The notes: generated by a model not told the origin, from the letters alone. A stretch of DNA of 34,411 nt from a bacterium (GCA_027309555.1 DAIDCO010000018.1:1-34411); one strand, 5' to 3'. Shown: positions 10,596 through 20,117, counted from the stretch's first letter. Translations and numbers: made by a program.

Positions 10596-11853
10596 GGCGA
10601 CCGACCCGCTCCGGGTCGAGTACGGGGAAGAGCTCGAGGGCTTGCGCGTGGTCCGCCAGCCCTCCCCCGCCGGTGCGGCGAGTTTCTCGGCCACCTACGT
10701 GGGGCCGGCCGGCTGGGGATTCGACCCTCCCGGGCGGGAAGGCACCGCCCGGCTCGTCAATCAACTCATCACGAGCGCCGCCGGCCGCTACGACCGCGTC
10801 GCGCTCGCCCGACTCCTCGACCGCTCGGGCGCGACCCTCTCGCGGCAGAGCGCCCCCGAATCCGGAGAGGTCACGATCTGGGGCCCGGCGGGCGAGTGGG
10901 CCCGCCTGCTCGGGATCCTGGCCGACGTGGTGCTGCGTCCGCGCTTCGACCCGACCGACATCGCCCGCGCGCGGCGCCAGGCGCACGAGCGCCAGCTCCG
11001 AGAAGCGCGCCAGCCGGCGAACCGCGCCGAGGTGGAGCTGTTGCACGCGATCTTCCCCGCGGACCATCCGTACCGCGAGAGCGGGCTCGGCACCCCGCGC
11101 TCCCTCGCGCGCATCTCCCGCCGCGTCCTCGAGCGTTTTCATCGGGAGCATTACTCGAGTGGGGAGGCGATCCTCGTAGTGACGGCCCCCGCCCGGCGGC
11201 CGGCGGTCGAGCGGGTCGCCCGTCGGCTCTTCCGGGGGTTCGCTACCACGAACGGCCCCACGCTGTCGGTGCCCCGGTCCGGACCGCCCCGGCCGAACGA
11301 GCGCCGGATCGACCTCCCCGGCCGCTCCCAGGTCGAAGTGCGGCTCGGCGGGCCCTCGATCGCGCGGACCGCCGAGGAATACCCGGCGGCGTATCTCGCG
11401 AACGAGATCCTGGGCGGTCGCCCGATGCTGAGCCGCCTCTTCCAGCAGGTCCGCGAAAAGGGTGGACTGGCCTACCACGCTTCGAGCGCGCTTGACGCGA
11501 TGCGCTTCGGCGGTCATTGGGTCGTCCAGGCCGGTACGGGCGCCGACCGCTACCGGAAGGTCGTCCGCCTGCTACGGGACGAACTCGATCGGCTGCGGAC
11601 CCAACCGGTCACGACCGCCACGCTCGGGACGATTCGCGAGAGCGCCGTCGGCCAGATCCCGCTCGCCCTCGAGTCCACGGCGGAGGCCCACGAGCTCGCG
11701 GTCGAGGTCGCCTACCATCGACTGCCCGAAGACTATTGGCTCACGTGGCCGCGAACCCTTCGGGAGATCTCGCCGTCGGAGGTCCGGCGCGCCGCCGAGC
11801 TGGCGATGGACGGGCGGCGCGCAGTGACCGTTCTCGCCGGACCGCTCGGCTAG
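10588..11853 (+). CDS. M16 family peptidase-like protein, non-catalytic partner
   Basis: LGGRPMLSRLFQQVREKGGLAYHASS matches the M16 R/Y C-terminal motif; the HXXEH position reads GREGTARLVNQLI. AGGAGGGGAGGCGG ribosome-binding region precedes the ATG. Confidence 0.9.
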   Translation: MTEATDPLRVEYGEELEGLRVVRQPSPAGAASFSATYVGPAGWGFDPPGREGTARLVNQLITSAAGRYDRVALARLLDRSGATLSRQSAPESGEVTIWGPAGEWARLLGILADVVLRPRFDPTDIARARRQAHERQLREARQPANRAEVELLHAIFPADHPYRESGLGTPRSLARISRRVLERFHREHYSSGEAILVVTAPARRPAVERVARRLFRGFATTNGPTLSVPRSGPPRPNERRIDLPGRSQVEVRLGGPSIARTAEEYPAAYLANEILGGRPMLSRLFQQVREKGGLAYHASSALDAMRFGGHWVVQAGTGADRYRKVVRLLRDELDRLRTQPVTTATLGTIRESAVGQIPLALESTAEAHELAVEVAYHRLPEDYWLTWPRTLREISPSEVRRAAELAMDGRRAVTVLAGPLG

Positions 11854-11893
11854 GCCCGACGGGCGAGCGCGGGCCGCATCGGGCCGGGGCGCC

Positions 11894-12643
11894 TCAGCGA
11901 CCCGGCCGCCTTCGGCCGCGGCGCACCGGCCCGGCCGATGTGGGCGCGGCGCCGAGATTTCGCTCCGCGACGTACCAAAGAGAGATCGGAAACTCCTCCT
12001 CTCCTTCTCGGCGCTCGACGCGGGCGACCCCCTCGAAACGACCGGCCGCGAGCCGCCGAATGTACTCCTCGGAAAAGTAATGCATCGGAACCCCCCGGGC
12101 CGGAGGCTCGAAGATGTCGGGCGCTATCCCGCGGCCCCGTCCGTACCAGGGGTCGGCCGTCGACCGCACCGAGTAGAGGTGGAGGCCCCCGGCCCGCAGG
12201 GCTCGGTGTACCGCGACCCAGAGCGCTCGATGCTCGGCCTCGCTGAAGTCCATGTTGTAGAACATGTTCGAATAGACCGCGTCGAGGCTCCCCGAGGGCA
12301 GGCGCTCGAGGAAGCCGAGGCAGTCCGCTTCGACGATCTCGCACGGTACGTCGGGCCCGGGCGCGCGTGAACTCGCGAACCCGCTGAGGTCCACCCCCCG
12401 AACCTGGAACCCGCCGGCGGAGAGGAATCGGGTGTCGCGTCCATACCCGCAGCCGAGGTCGACCACCGTTCGGACCCGCGGCTCCGCGCGAAGGATCGGG
12501 AGGCACCAGCGGGCGAAGTCGCTCTCCCCCTCCCCGAAGAACACGGGGTCCGCGGAGTAGGCTTCTCGCCAGAACGCGCGTTGGCGTTCCCGTCGCGCGT
12601 GAGGCCCGGGGAGGGAGGAAGGCTCGCTCACGCGCCGGCCCAC
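11894..12643 (-). CDS. SAM-dependent class I methyltransferase
   Basis: VVDLGCGYGRDTRFLSAGGFQVRGVDLSGFA (motif I), EADCLGFLERLPSGSLDAVYSNMF. Confidence 0.85.
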   Translation of the reverse strand: MGRRVSEPSSLPGPHARRERQRAFWREAYSADPVFFGEGESDFARWCLPILRAEPRVRTVVDLGCGYGRDTRFLSAGGFQVRGVDLSGFASSRAPGPDVPCEIVEADCLGFLERLPSGSLDAVYSNMFYNMDFSEAEHRALWVAVHRALRAGGLHLYSVRSTADPWYGRGRGIAPDIFEPPARGVPMHYFSEEYIRRLAAGRFEGVARVERREGEEEFPISLWYVAERNLGAAPTSAGPVRRGRRRPGR

Positions 12644-12729
12644 GACCGGTCGCTCGAAAATGGTAACGCTCGGTTCGCGCGTGAGTCCCCCGAGGCGCTC
12701 CCGTGCACCGCCGGGGCGGTCGCGCCGGG

Positions 12730-13590
12730 CTACGCCGGACCGGTGGCGGCTCCGTCTCCGAGCCGCTCGGGGTGAGCGTAAACGGTGAGGCGGTCCCCTC
12801 GGACGAACGCTCCGAGCGTGACCCCGAGCCGGTCGGCCGCGGAGACCGCGAGGCTGGTCGGCGCGGACACGGCCAAGACCACGGGGATACCCGCCGCGGC
12901 CGCCTTCTGCACGATCTCGTAGCTCACCCGGCCGCTGACCTGTAGGATGGCGTGGGCATCGGGCAGGCGGCCGGCGAGGAACCGGGCGCCGACGACCTTG
13001 TCGACCGCGTTGTGACGTCCGACGTCCTCCGCGGCGAGGATCAGCTGACCGGCGGGATCGAACAGCCCGGCCGCGTGCAGCCCGCCGGTCCGGTCGAAGA
13101 GCGGCTGCGCGGTTCGGAGCCGGGCGGGTAGCCCGATCAAGAGCGCCGCGGAGACCGTGAGATCGCTCCCCACCGGGCCACCGCGCGTCGCGTAGATCCC
13201 TTTCACGAGCGAACGGCCGCAGACGCCGCAGCTCGAGTTCGTGAAGAATCGCCGGCGGAGCTCGGGGTCGACGGTGACCGGCCGCCGCGTGTGGACCTCG
13301 ACCACGTTGCCGCTCGTGTCCAGATGGGGGACGATCCGCTCGACCTCGGAGGGGTCCGCGAGGATCCCTTCGGTGAAGAGGAACCCCGCCGCGAGGCTGG
13401 CATCGTCGGTCGGAGTACGCATCGTCACGCTCACGGTCTCGGCGACCCCGGCGTGCACCAGCCGGATCTCGAGCGGCTCCTCGGTCGCGACGACGTCCCC
13501 GACCGGATACGAGAACGCCCGCGCGCCGGCCGAGAGGGCGTACTTGACGCTCTCGACCCGCGCGACGGGACCCGCGTTGGGCTCGGTCAT
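12730..13590 (-). CDS. fdhD: Formate dehydrogenase accessory sulfurtransferase FdhD
   Basis: EEPLEIRL, AAGFLFTEGIL, FFTNSSCGVCGRS, AEDVGRHNAVDKVVGA, SGRVSYEIVQKAAAAGIPVV motifs. Confidence 0.95.
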   Translation of the reverse strand: MTEPNAGPVARVESVKYALSAGARAFSYPVGDVVATEEPLEIRLVHAGVAETVSVTMRTPTDDASLAAGFLFTEGILADPSEVERIVPHLDTSGNVVEVHTRRPVTVDPELRRRFFTNSSCGVCGRSLVKGIYATRGGPVGSDLTVSAALLIGLPARLRTAQPLFDRTGGLHAAGLFDPAGQLILAAEDVGRHNAVDKVVGARFLAGRLPDAHAILQVSGRVSYEIVQKAAAAGIPVVLAVSAPTSLAVSAADRLGVTLGAFVRGDRLTVYAHPERLGDGAATGPA

Positions 13591-13591
13591 C

Positions 13592-14062
13592 CTAGGCGTC
13601 GGCCGACCGGCCGATCCCCCGGAGGAAACCGAGCATCATACGGACCCCACGGTTCACCTCGGGGTCGCGCAGGGTGGTCGCGATCTCGAGCAGGCCCATC
13701 GGGCGGTCGGCCTCCGCCCGGCGCGCCTCCTCGAGGGCGGCCGGGACTCCCCCCGCGAGGGCGGCGAGCGTTGCCGGATCGAGCCGTTCGAACGCGTGCA
13801 GGAGGACCTCGAGGTTCCGCAACGAGCGGCCCAGGGTCGCGGGGTCGATGCGGTCGGTGAGCACCTCGATCACGCGGTCCTGCGAGCGGAGGAGGTCGGA
13901 GGAGAACCGCAGGACCCCGCGCTCCTCCAACAAGCGGACGAGGGCGAGGAGCTCCCGGATCGACTCCGCGGAAGCTCCGAGGTCGGAGGCGATCGCGTCG
14001 ACGCCGGGCGTCGTCCCGGCTCCCGACGGGACCGTGGGCCGAGCGCGGATCGGACGGGCCAT
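13592..14062 (-). CDS. DUF1641 family protein (formate dehydrogenase-associated)
   Basis: LLRLLEERGVLRFSSDLLRSQDRVIEVLTDRIDPATLGRSLRNLEVL...DPEVNRGVRMMLGFLRGIGRSADA; directly downstream of fdhA. Confidence 0.75.
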   Translation of the reverse strand: MARPIRARPTVPSGAGTTPGVDAIASDLGASAESIRELLALVRLLEERGVLRFSSDLLRSQDRVIEVLTDRIDPATLGRSLRNLEVLLHAFERLDPATLAALAGGVPAALEEARRAEADRPMGLLEIATTLRDPEVNRGVRMMLGFLRGIGRSADA

Positions 14063-14073
14063 TGGCGTTCCGC

Positions 14074-16992
14074 TCAGCTCCCGGGCGGCCGGTAATCCGG
14101 CCGGGCCCACTTCTCCTCGACGCGGACTCCGGACTGGGCGGAGCGGGCCTTCCCGCGAGGGTTCGAAGCGCTCACCGGGGATTCGAGGGGACCCGGGGAC
14201 TCGAGCCGTTCGAGCCGGACGCGGGTTCCCTTGTAGTCGGGCGTGGTCGTCGGGCCGTCTCGCACGTCGCGCGTCAGTCGATTGACGGCGGCCTCGCCCC
14301 GGTCGTGCAACGTCAGGAACAAGGTCGAGCCCCGGACCCGGTCGGTGACGTGGACGCGCGCCGTGACCGAACCGACCTCGGAGGAGAGGCGTACCCGGTC
14401 CCCCTCGGAAAGCCCGCGCGCCCCTGCGAGGTCGGGCCCGACCTCGACGAACGTGCCGGGGACCTTGGCCCGGATTCCGCGATTCTCGTAGGTGAGGTTG
14501 CCCCAATGGAAATGCTCGAGCAGCCGGCCGTTGTCGAGCTCGAGGTCGAACTCGGGCTCGGTGGGCGTCGGCTCGGCCCACTCGACGGGATGGAACCTCG
14601 CCTTTCCGTCCGGAAAGTTGAACCGGTCGAGGTGGAGCGTCGGCGTGTCGGTCCCGTCCGGCCGTACCGGCCAGAGGAGGCTGCGGAATCCCTCGAGCCG
14701 TTCGAAGTTCGCCCCGGCGAAGACCGGGGTGACCCGCGCGACCTCCTCCAACACTTCCTTCGCGCCGGGATAGTGCCACGACGCGCCCAGGCGGGTGGCG
14801 AGTGCCTGGACGATCTCCGCGTCCGTCCGCGTCCCGGCGAGCGGTGGGAACGCCCGATAGAGACGCTGGATCCGACGCTCGGTGCTCACGAACGTACCCT
14901 CCTTCTCGATCGAGGCCGCCACGGGCAGCACGTAGTCCGCGAACTCCGCAGTGCGCGTCAGGAACAGGTCTTGGACGACCAGGAGGTCGAGCCGTTCGAA
15001 CGCGCGGGCGACCTTCGCTTCGTCGGCGTCGGCGAGCAGCTTGTCCTCCCCGAGGATGTAGAGCGCGTGGAGGCGACCGTCCAGGATCGCGTCGACGAGT
15101 TCGGTGCTCGTGAGCCCCTTGGTCTTCGGCAGCGGCGTGCCCCACTCTCGTTCGACCCGCGCCCGGGCTTCGGGATCGTCGATCTTCTGGTATCCGGGGA
15201 GGAATCCCGGGAGGCATCCGAAGTCACTGGCCCCCTGCACGTTGCAGTGACCGCGCAACGGATACCCTCCCGTCCCCGGCCGACCGAAATTACCGGTGAC
15301 GAGCAGGAGGTTGCAGATCGCGGTCGAGGTGTCGCTGCCGTTCTGGTGCTGGGTGATCCCCATCGCCCAGAGGATGCAGGCCGAACGGGCCGCATGGAAC
15401 ATCTCCGCCATCCGAACGATCTCGGCGGCCGGGAGCCCCGTCACCTCTTCGGCGAACTCGAGCGTGTAGCGCGCGAGGCGCGAGCGGAACTCCTCGAAGC
15501 CGTTCGTCCGGGCGGCAATGAACTCCCGCGCTTCCCACCCCTGGTCCACGAGGTAGCGGGCGACGGCATTGAGGAGCACGAGGTCGGTCCCCGGGCGCGG
15601 GGAGAGGAACAGGTCGGCTCGCTCCGCGAGCTCGTGCCTCCGGGGATCGACGACTAGGAGCTTCGTTCCCCGGAGCTTCTGCGCGCGTTTCACGCGCCCG
15701 GCGAGGACCGGATGGGCTTCGGCGGCGTTCGAGCCGATCGTCATGATGAGGTCGGCCTGTTCGATATCGGCCATCGTCCCCGCATCCGCACCGATCCCCA
15801 CGGTCCGGAAGAGGCCGGTCGTCGCGGGCGCCTGGCAGTAACGAGCACAGTTGTCGACGTTGTTCGTCCCGAGGACCTGACGGGCAAACTTCTGCGTGAG
15901 ATACGCCTCTTCGTTCGTCCCGGTGCAGGTCGCGATGACGCCGATGGAGTCGGGGCCGTAGCGCTCGCGGACCTCCGCGAACCGACGGGCGATCTGGTCC
16001 AGGGCCGCGTCCCAGCCGATCGCGGCGAACCGGTCGCCGGATCGCGCGAGCGGTTCGGCCAGCCGATTCGGCGAGTTCACGAAGTCGTAACCGAACTTTC
16101 CCTTCACGCACGTAGCGATCCCGTTCGCAGGGGACTCCGCTTTCGGAAGGACCTTGAGGATCTCCCGGCCCCGGCTCCAGACCTCGAAGGAGCACCCGAC
16201 GCCGCAGAACGTACACACGGTCTTCGTCCGCTGGATCGAGCCGTGTCGCGCGGCGGCTTCGAGCTCGCTCGTGAGCCAGAGCGGCCCGAGGTCCGGTGAC
16301 GCGGCCTTGGTCCAGGTGACGAGGCGTTCGCGGGTCGCCGGGGAGAGGTTCGAGAAGTGCGCCGCACGCCCGTGCATCGACGTTTCGAGCAAGGCGTCGA
16401 CCGGGCAGACGGTCGCGCAGGTCCCGCAGGAGACGCACGAGGACTGGTCGATCGACGCGCCCTGGTCCCAGACCACGCGCGGCGGAGCGAGGTTCCAGTC
16501 AATGTGCAGCACCTCGTTGACGACCACGTCCTGGCAGGCCTCGACGCATCGCCCGCAGAGAATGCATTGGCTGGGGTTGTAGCGGTAGAAGGGGCTTGAC
16601 TCGTCGATCGGATAGGGCTTCGGCCGGAACGCTTGCCGTGCGATCCCCATGCGGATCGCCGTGTTGTGGAGCTCGCAGTCGCCGTTGTTGCGATCGCAGA
16701 TCGTGCAGGCGAACTCGTGGTTCTCGAGCACCCGGTCCATCGCGGCGCGCTGGGCCGCGAGCACCACCGGGCTCGACGCGTCGATCGCCATCCCATCGGC
16801 GGGCACGGTCGCGCACGAACGGACGACCTTTCCGTCCACGACGACGAGGCAGGTGTCGCAGGTTTGAAGCGGACCGAGCCGCGGGTGGTAGCAGAGGCTG
16901 GGGGGCCCGCGTCCCTGTGCGCGCAGGAACTCGAGCAGCGAGGGCTCGCCCGCTGTTCGGAGCGGCTGACCGTCGAGAACGACCTCGGCCAT
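14074..16992 (-). CDS. fdhA: Molybdopterin formate dehydrogenase alpha subunit with N-terminal 2Fe-2S and 4Fe-4S domains
   Basis: 972 aa; CYHP...CDTC...C 2Fe-2S; CTICDRNNGDCELH; CILCGRCVEAC, CVSCGTCATVCP; CTFCGVGC; NVDNCARYCQAPATTGLF; GTGGYPLRGHCNVQGASDFG. Confidence 0.93.
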   Translation of the reverse strand: MAEVVLDGQPLRTAGEPSLLEFLRAQGRGPPSLCYHPRLGPLQTCDTCLVVVDGKVVRSCATVPADGMAIDASSPVVLAAQRAAMDRVLENHEFACTICDRNNGDCELHNTAIRMGIARQAFRPKPYPIDESSPFYRYNPSQCILCGRCVEACQDVVVNEVLHIDWNLAPPRVVWDQGASIDQSSCVSCGTCATVCPVDALLETSMHGRAAHFSNLSPATRERLVTWTKAASPDLGPLWLTSELEAAARHGSIQRTKTVCTFCGVGCSFEVWSRGREILKVLPKAESPANGIATCVKGKFGYDFVNSPNRLAEPLARSGDRFAAIGWDAALDQIARRFAEVRERYGPDSIGVIATCTGTNEEAYLTQKFARQVLGTNNVDNCARYCQAPATTGLFRTVGIGADAGTMADIEQADLIMTIGSNAAEAHPVLAGRVKRAQKLRGTKLLVVDPRRHELAERADLFLSPRPGTDLVLLNAVARYLVDQGWEAREFIAARTNGFEEFRSRLARYTLEFAEEVTGLPAAEIVRMAEMFHAARSACILWAMGITQHQNGSDTSTAICNLLLVTGNFGRPGTGGYPLRGHCNVQGASDFGCLPGFLPGYQKIDDPEARARVEREWGTPLPKTKGLTSTELVDAILDGRLHALYILGEDKLLADADEAKVARAFERLDLLVVQDLFLTRTAEFADYVLPVAASIEKEGTFVSTERRIQRLYRAFPPLAGTRTDAEIVQALATRLGASWHYPGAKEVLEEVARVTPVFAGANFERLEGFRSLLWPVRPDGTDTPTLHLDRFNFPDGKARFHPVEWAEPTPTEPEFDLELDNGRLLEHFHWGNLTYENRGIRAKVPGTFVEVGPDLAGARGLSEGDRVRLSSEVGSVTARVHVTDRVRGSTLFLTLHDRGEAAVNRLTRDVRDGPTTTPDYKGTRVRLERLESPGPLESPVSASNPRGKARSAQSGVRVEEKWARPDYRPPGS

Positions 16993-17043
16993 GTTCCGCG
17001 CAGCCGCACCGGCCGCTTGCGACGGCCCAGCACGCCGCCCTAT

Positions 17044-17679
17044 TTAGGAGCCCGTCGTCCGCCCGACGCCGGCGGTACGTTCCGGCTCGTACCCCGCCGC
17101 GGCAAGGGCTCGCGCATAGTCCGCCGGAGTGTCGAGGTCCGTGAACGACCGCTCGGCCACGAGGCCCGCCGGCAGGAGCTCGGCCGTGTCCTCTTCGAGC
17201 AGTACCTCGATAAGCTCGTGGAGCCCGCGTCCGGCCTCGAGGAGCGCGGGAAGCCGGGCGCCCTCGCGGCCCGTGTAGATCGCGTGGAGCACCTGCCAAT
17301 GACCCGAGCGAGATACCGGCACGAGGGTCCGGCCCCGAAACCGCGCGCGCAGTGCCTCGATCCCGGCTCGGTCGAGGAACGGCATGTCCGCCCCGAAGAG
17401 GAAGAACGGCCGGTTCGAGTCCGCGAGCGCCGACGCAAGACCGCCGAGGGGTCCGCGGTCGAGGCGGTCGCGGAGGAACCGCACGTCCGGGAGGTCGACC
17501 GGTGCTACGCCCACGAGGGTGACCTCGAGGCCGAGCGAGCGCAGGAGCCGAACTTCCCGGAGCACGACCGGCTCCCCTCCGAACGGGAGCAGGAACTTCC
17601 CCGGGAGTCTCGTGGCGCGCCCCGCGAGCAGGTAGGCGCGGCGGACGACGCCCGGCGCGCCGGTGGGTGTCAGGGCCAA
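17044..17679 (-). CDS. mobA: Molybdenum cofactor guanylyltransferase-like protein
   Basis: AYLLAGRATRLPGKFLLPFGGEPVVLREV, RGPLGGLASALADSNRPFFLFGADMPFLD; next to mobB and the fdh genes. Confidence 0.85.
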   Translation of the reverse strand: MALTPTGAPGVVRRAYLLAGRATRLPGKFLLPFGGEPVVLREVRLLRSLGLEVTLVGVAPVDLPDVRFLRDRLDRGPLGGLASALADSNRPFFLFGADMPFLDRAGIEALRARFRGRTLVPVSRSGHWQVLHAIYTGREGARLPALLEAGRGLHELIEVLLEEDTAELLPAGLVAERSFTDLDTPADYARALAAAGYEPERTAGVGRTTGS

Positions 17680-18320
17680 CGTCGGACCTCGTGGGCGCCC
17701 TCGACCTCGAGGAAGTGGGCCACGAACCGCCAGGGCCCCCGAGCTCTCCTCCGTCGCCCGTCGACCACGATCGAGGGGATACGGGGCCGGGGAGGGGCTG
17801 CCCGTACGATGCGGTTCACGCAGGCGGTCGCATCCGATGGCGCGGACACGCGCACCCGCGGCCCACCAAACCTCCGGTGGGAGTACCCCTCGACCAGTAC
17901 CACGTCAACGGGCAGGGCCGGCACAAGGCGAGCCGGCGATGCGCGGAACGACACGAACGACCGGCGCGAGGCGAAGACGACCACCGCAGCGCCGGCGTCG
18001 GCGAACCGCGAAGTGTCCTTGCCCCGAAGATCGGGCGAGTGGTGCGAGTGCTTGACCACCGCGACCGTAAGCCCCCGGGCCACGAGTCGCCGAACGGCGC
18101 GTTCCACGGTCCGGGTCTTCCCCGATCCGCTCGGCCCGACCACCTGGACCACGAAAGGGCGGTCGCTCACCGCCGCCCGGAGTCCCCCGAGGGCCATCAA
18201 GGCTCGGACCCTCCCCGCCCGGGGAAACGGCCCTCCCTCGTGGGGCATGCGTCCGGCTCCCCTCCGGAGCGGGGTCCCCTCCCGGCGAGGGGTCCTGAGA
18301 GGTGGTTCCTGCGCACCCAT
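17670..18320 (-). CDS. mobB: Molybdopterin-guanine dinucleotide biosynthesis protein B (start uncertain; 18200 and 18248 also possible)
   Basis: VVQVVGPSGSGKTRTVERAVRRLVARGLTVAVVKHSHHSPDLRGKDTSRFADAGAAVVVF, VDVVLVEGYSH. Confidence 0.88.
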   Translation of the reverse strand: MGAQEPPLRTPRREGTPLRRGAGRMPHEGGPFPRAGRVRALMALGGLRAAVSDRPFVVQVVGPSGSGKTRTVERAVRRLVARGLTVAVVKHSHHSPDLRGKDTSRFADAGAAVVVFASRRSFVSFRASPARLVPALPVDVVLVEGYSHRRFGGPRVRVSAPSDATACVNRIVRAAPPRPRIPSIVVDGRRRRARGPWRFVAHFLEVEGAHEVRRWP

Positions 18321-18353
18321 ACGGACTTATACGTCTAGTACATTGTCGCAGTC

Positions 18354-18608
18354 ATGCGTCCCCGCCAGCGTCCCGAGCCCGCGCCCGCCGGTATGCAGCG
18401 AAAGAACATCACGATCACGCCGGAAGAGGCCCAGTTCCTCGAGCGGCATCCCGAGATCAACCAGAGCGCGCTGTTCCGGCAGATCGTCGAGAGCATGATG
18501 CTCGCCGAACGCACCCCGGGGGTCGGCTCCACCCAGCCGGTGCGCCTTGGCAAGGCGGTCTACCGCTCGGGCGCGATCATGTTCCAGAAGAACGAGCGAC
18601 GCGGCTGA
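18354..18608 (+). CDS. Small ribbon-helix-helix-like DNA-binding protein (84 aa)
   Basis: RKNITITPEEAQFLERHPEINQSALFRQIVESMM has RHH-like beta-alpha-alpha patterning; TATA (18327-18332) about 25 nt upstream of the ATG. Confidence 0.55.
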   Translation: MRPRQRPEPAPAGMQRKNITITPEEAQFLERHPEINQSALFRQIVESMMLAERTPGVGSTQPVRLGKAVYRSGAIMFQKNERRG

Positions 18609-18621
18609 GCGGTCGGTACCC

Positions 18622-19437
18622 CTACTCCGGTCCCTCCCGGGCCGGCGCATCCCCGTCTCGGAGCCGGCGGCCTACCCCACTCAGCGCGGGGTGACTCGCG
18701 TCCTGCGCGCGGGCGAAGAGGATTCCCTCGGCCCCGGCCGTCGATGCATAGGCGGCTCGAGCCGTCTCGGCGTCGAGCCCGTCGAGGGAATGGCGGGAGA
18801 GGATATGCCCGAAGGCCCAGTGACGTCGGAGGGCAAGCTGGGTGAAGTGCGGAGCGTAATGACCCCCCCCCACTCCGATCGCTACGCGGTCGCGGAGGTC
18901 CGGGTCGAGGCGGGGGATCGTCTCGGCGACCAGCTTCACGGCCACCGAGGGGGGCTCGGCTCTCGCGCCGTAGCCGATCTCCACGAAGAACGCCGGAACA
19001 CCGAGCTCGGGACCGTGGTGGGTCGCCTCGTAGGTGACCGAGAGCCCGGCGGGCTCCGCGCGCTCTGCCAGCGCTCGCAGGGCGGCGGCCATAGCGCGGG
19101 CATCGGTCGGGACGAGGGACCGCGGCCGCCCACCCACTTCGGCCCGCTCGCCCGGATTCCCGAGCGGGTGCACGGTGAGGCACTCGATGTTCTGCTCGCT
19201 CCGATGAATCGACGGGAACACGATCGTCGGCCGTTGCGCGGCAACGATCGAGGGGAGCCGAGCGTCCAGCCGCTCGTCGTGGATGTGCGGACCGGCGCGG
19301 CGCACGAGGAGGGTTCCGTCGGAAAGGGATCGGACGGCGGCCCCGTCGATGTGCTCGCCGGTCGCGGGAGGGGTACCCCATAGGGCGGCCACTCGCACTG
19401 CCACGGGGTCGGTCTCCGAGACCACCACGAGAAACAC
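18622..19437 (-). CDS. dtdA: D-aminoacyl-tRNA deacylase, archaeal DtdA/GEK1 type (ORF open to 19575)
   Basis: LVVVSETDPVAVRVA, LTVHPLGNPG, SVTYEATHHGPELGVPAFFVEIG, GVGGGHYAPHFTQLAL. GTG at 19437 gives the expected N-terminus. Confidence 0.9.
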   Translation of the reverse strand: MFLVVVSETDPVAVRVAALWGTPPATGEHIDGAAVRSLSDGTLLVRRAGPHIHDERLDARLPSIVAAQRPTIVFPSIHRSEQNIECLTVHPLGNPGERAEVGGRPRSLVPTDARAMAAALRALAERAEPAGLSVTYEATHHGPELGVPAFFVEIGYGARAEPPSVAVKLVAETIPRLDPDLRDRVAIGVGGGHYAPHFTQLALRRHWAFGHILSRHSLDGLDAETARAAYASTAGAEGILFARAQDASHPALSGVGRRLRDGDAPAREGPE

Positions 19438-19727
19438 TCGAGCACCCTCTCCCTCCCGAAGGCGGAAGCCTTGGGAACTGACGGGGGCCGAGAGCGCGCT
19501 TCCTGAATAGCCTAGGTCTTGGCTCGAGGCAGGGCGGTACGGTCCCTCCTTGGCGCGCGCGGAACCCAAGGGCATGGGACCATCCCACCGGGGGGATGGG
19601 CACCCGGCCTCCGATCCTCGCGACCTGCTCCTCGAAAGGCAGGGGTGTACGAGTCCCCGAAGCGCCGGATTGCAACGAATGCCGGCGGGCCCGTTCGATG
19701 CCGCCGTGGTGTCGGCTCACCGCATCT

Positions 19728-19741
19728 CCGAACCGGTTCGG
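19728..19741. promoter_or_regulatory. Perfect palindrome CCGAACCGGTTCGG upstream of DUF2249 gene
   Basis: 14-bp perfect inverted repeat about 8 bp upstream of a TATA-like tttagttcatg. Confidence 0.55.
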
Positions 19742-19793
19742 CACGGCCTTTAGTTCATGATCCTGCCTCCATCGTTTGGGGAGCTCGGAATAG

Positions 19794-20117
19794 ATGGTCG
19801 AGACCGAGCGCAGTGGTGCTGCCGCCGGCGCCCAAGGGGAGCGAGGCGAACGCGGGGAGAGCGTGCTGGATGTTCGGAGTGTGAGCCCTCCCGAGCGCCA
19901 TTCTCGCATCTTCGGAACGTTTACCCATCTCGAACCCGGGGGGTCCTTCGTACTGGTGAACGACCACGACCCGAAGCCGCTCTTCTACCAATTCCAGGCA
20001 GAGTACACGGGCCGGTTCTCCTGGGAGTATCTAGAACAGGGACCGAAAACCTGGCGCGTGCGAATCGGAAAGCAGAAATCTAGCGTGGAGGCGACGCCCC
20101 TCCCCACGATTCCCTGA
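19794..20117 (+). CDS. DUF2249 domain protein
   Basis: LDVRSVSPPERHSRIFGTFTHLEPGGSFVLVNDHDPKPLFYQFQAEYTGRFSWEYLEQGPKTWRVRIGK is a full-length DUF2249 match by eye. Confidence 0.88.
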   Translation: MVETERSGAAAGAQGERGERGESVLDVRSVSPPERHSRIFGTFTHLEPGGSFVLVNDHDPKPLFYQFQAEYTGRFSWEYLEQGPKTWRVRIGKQKSSVEATPLPTIP

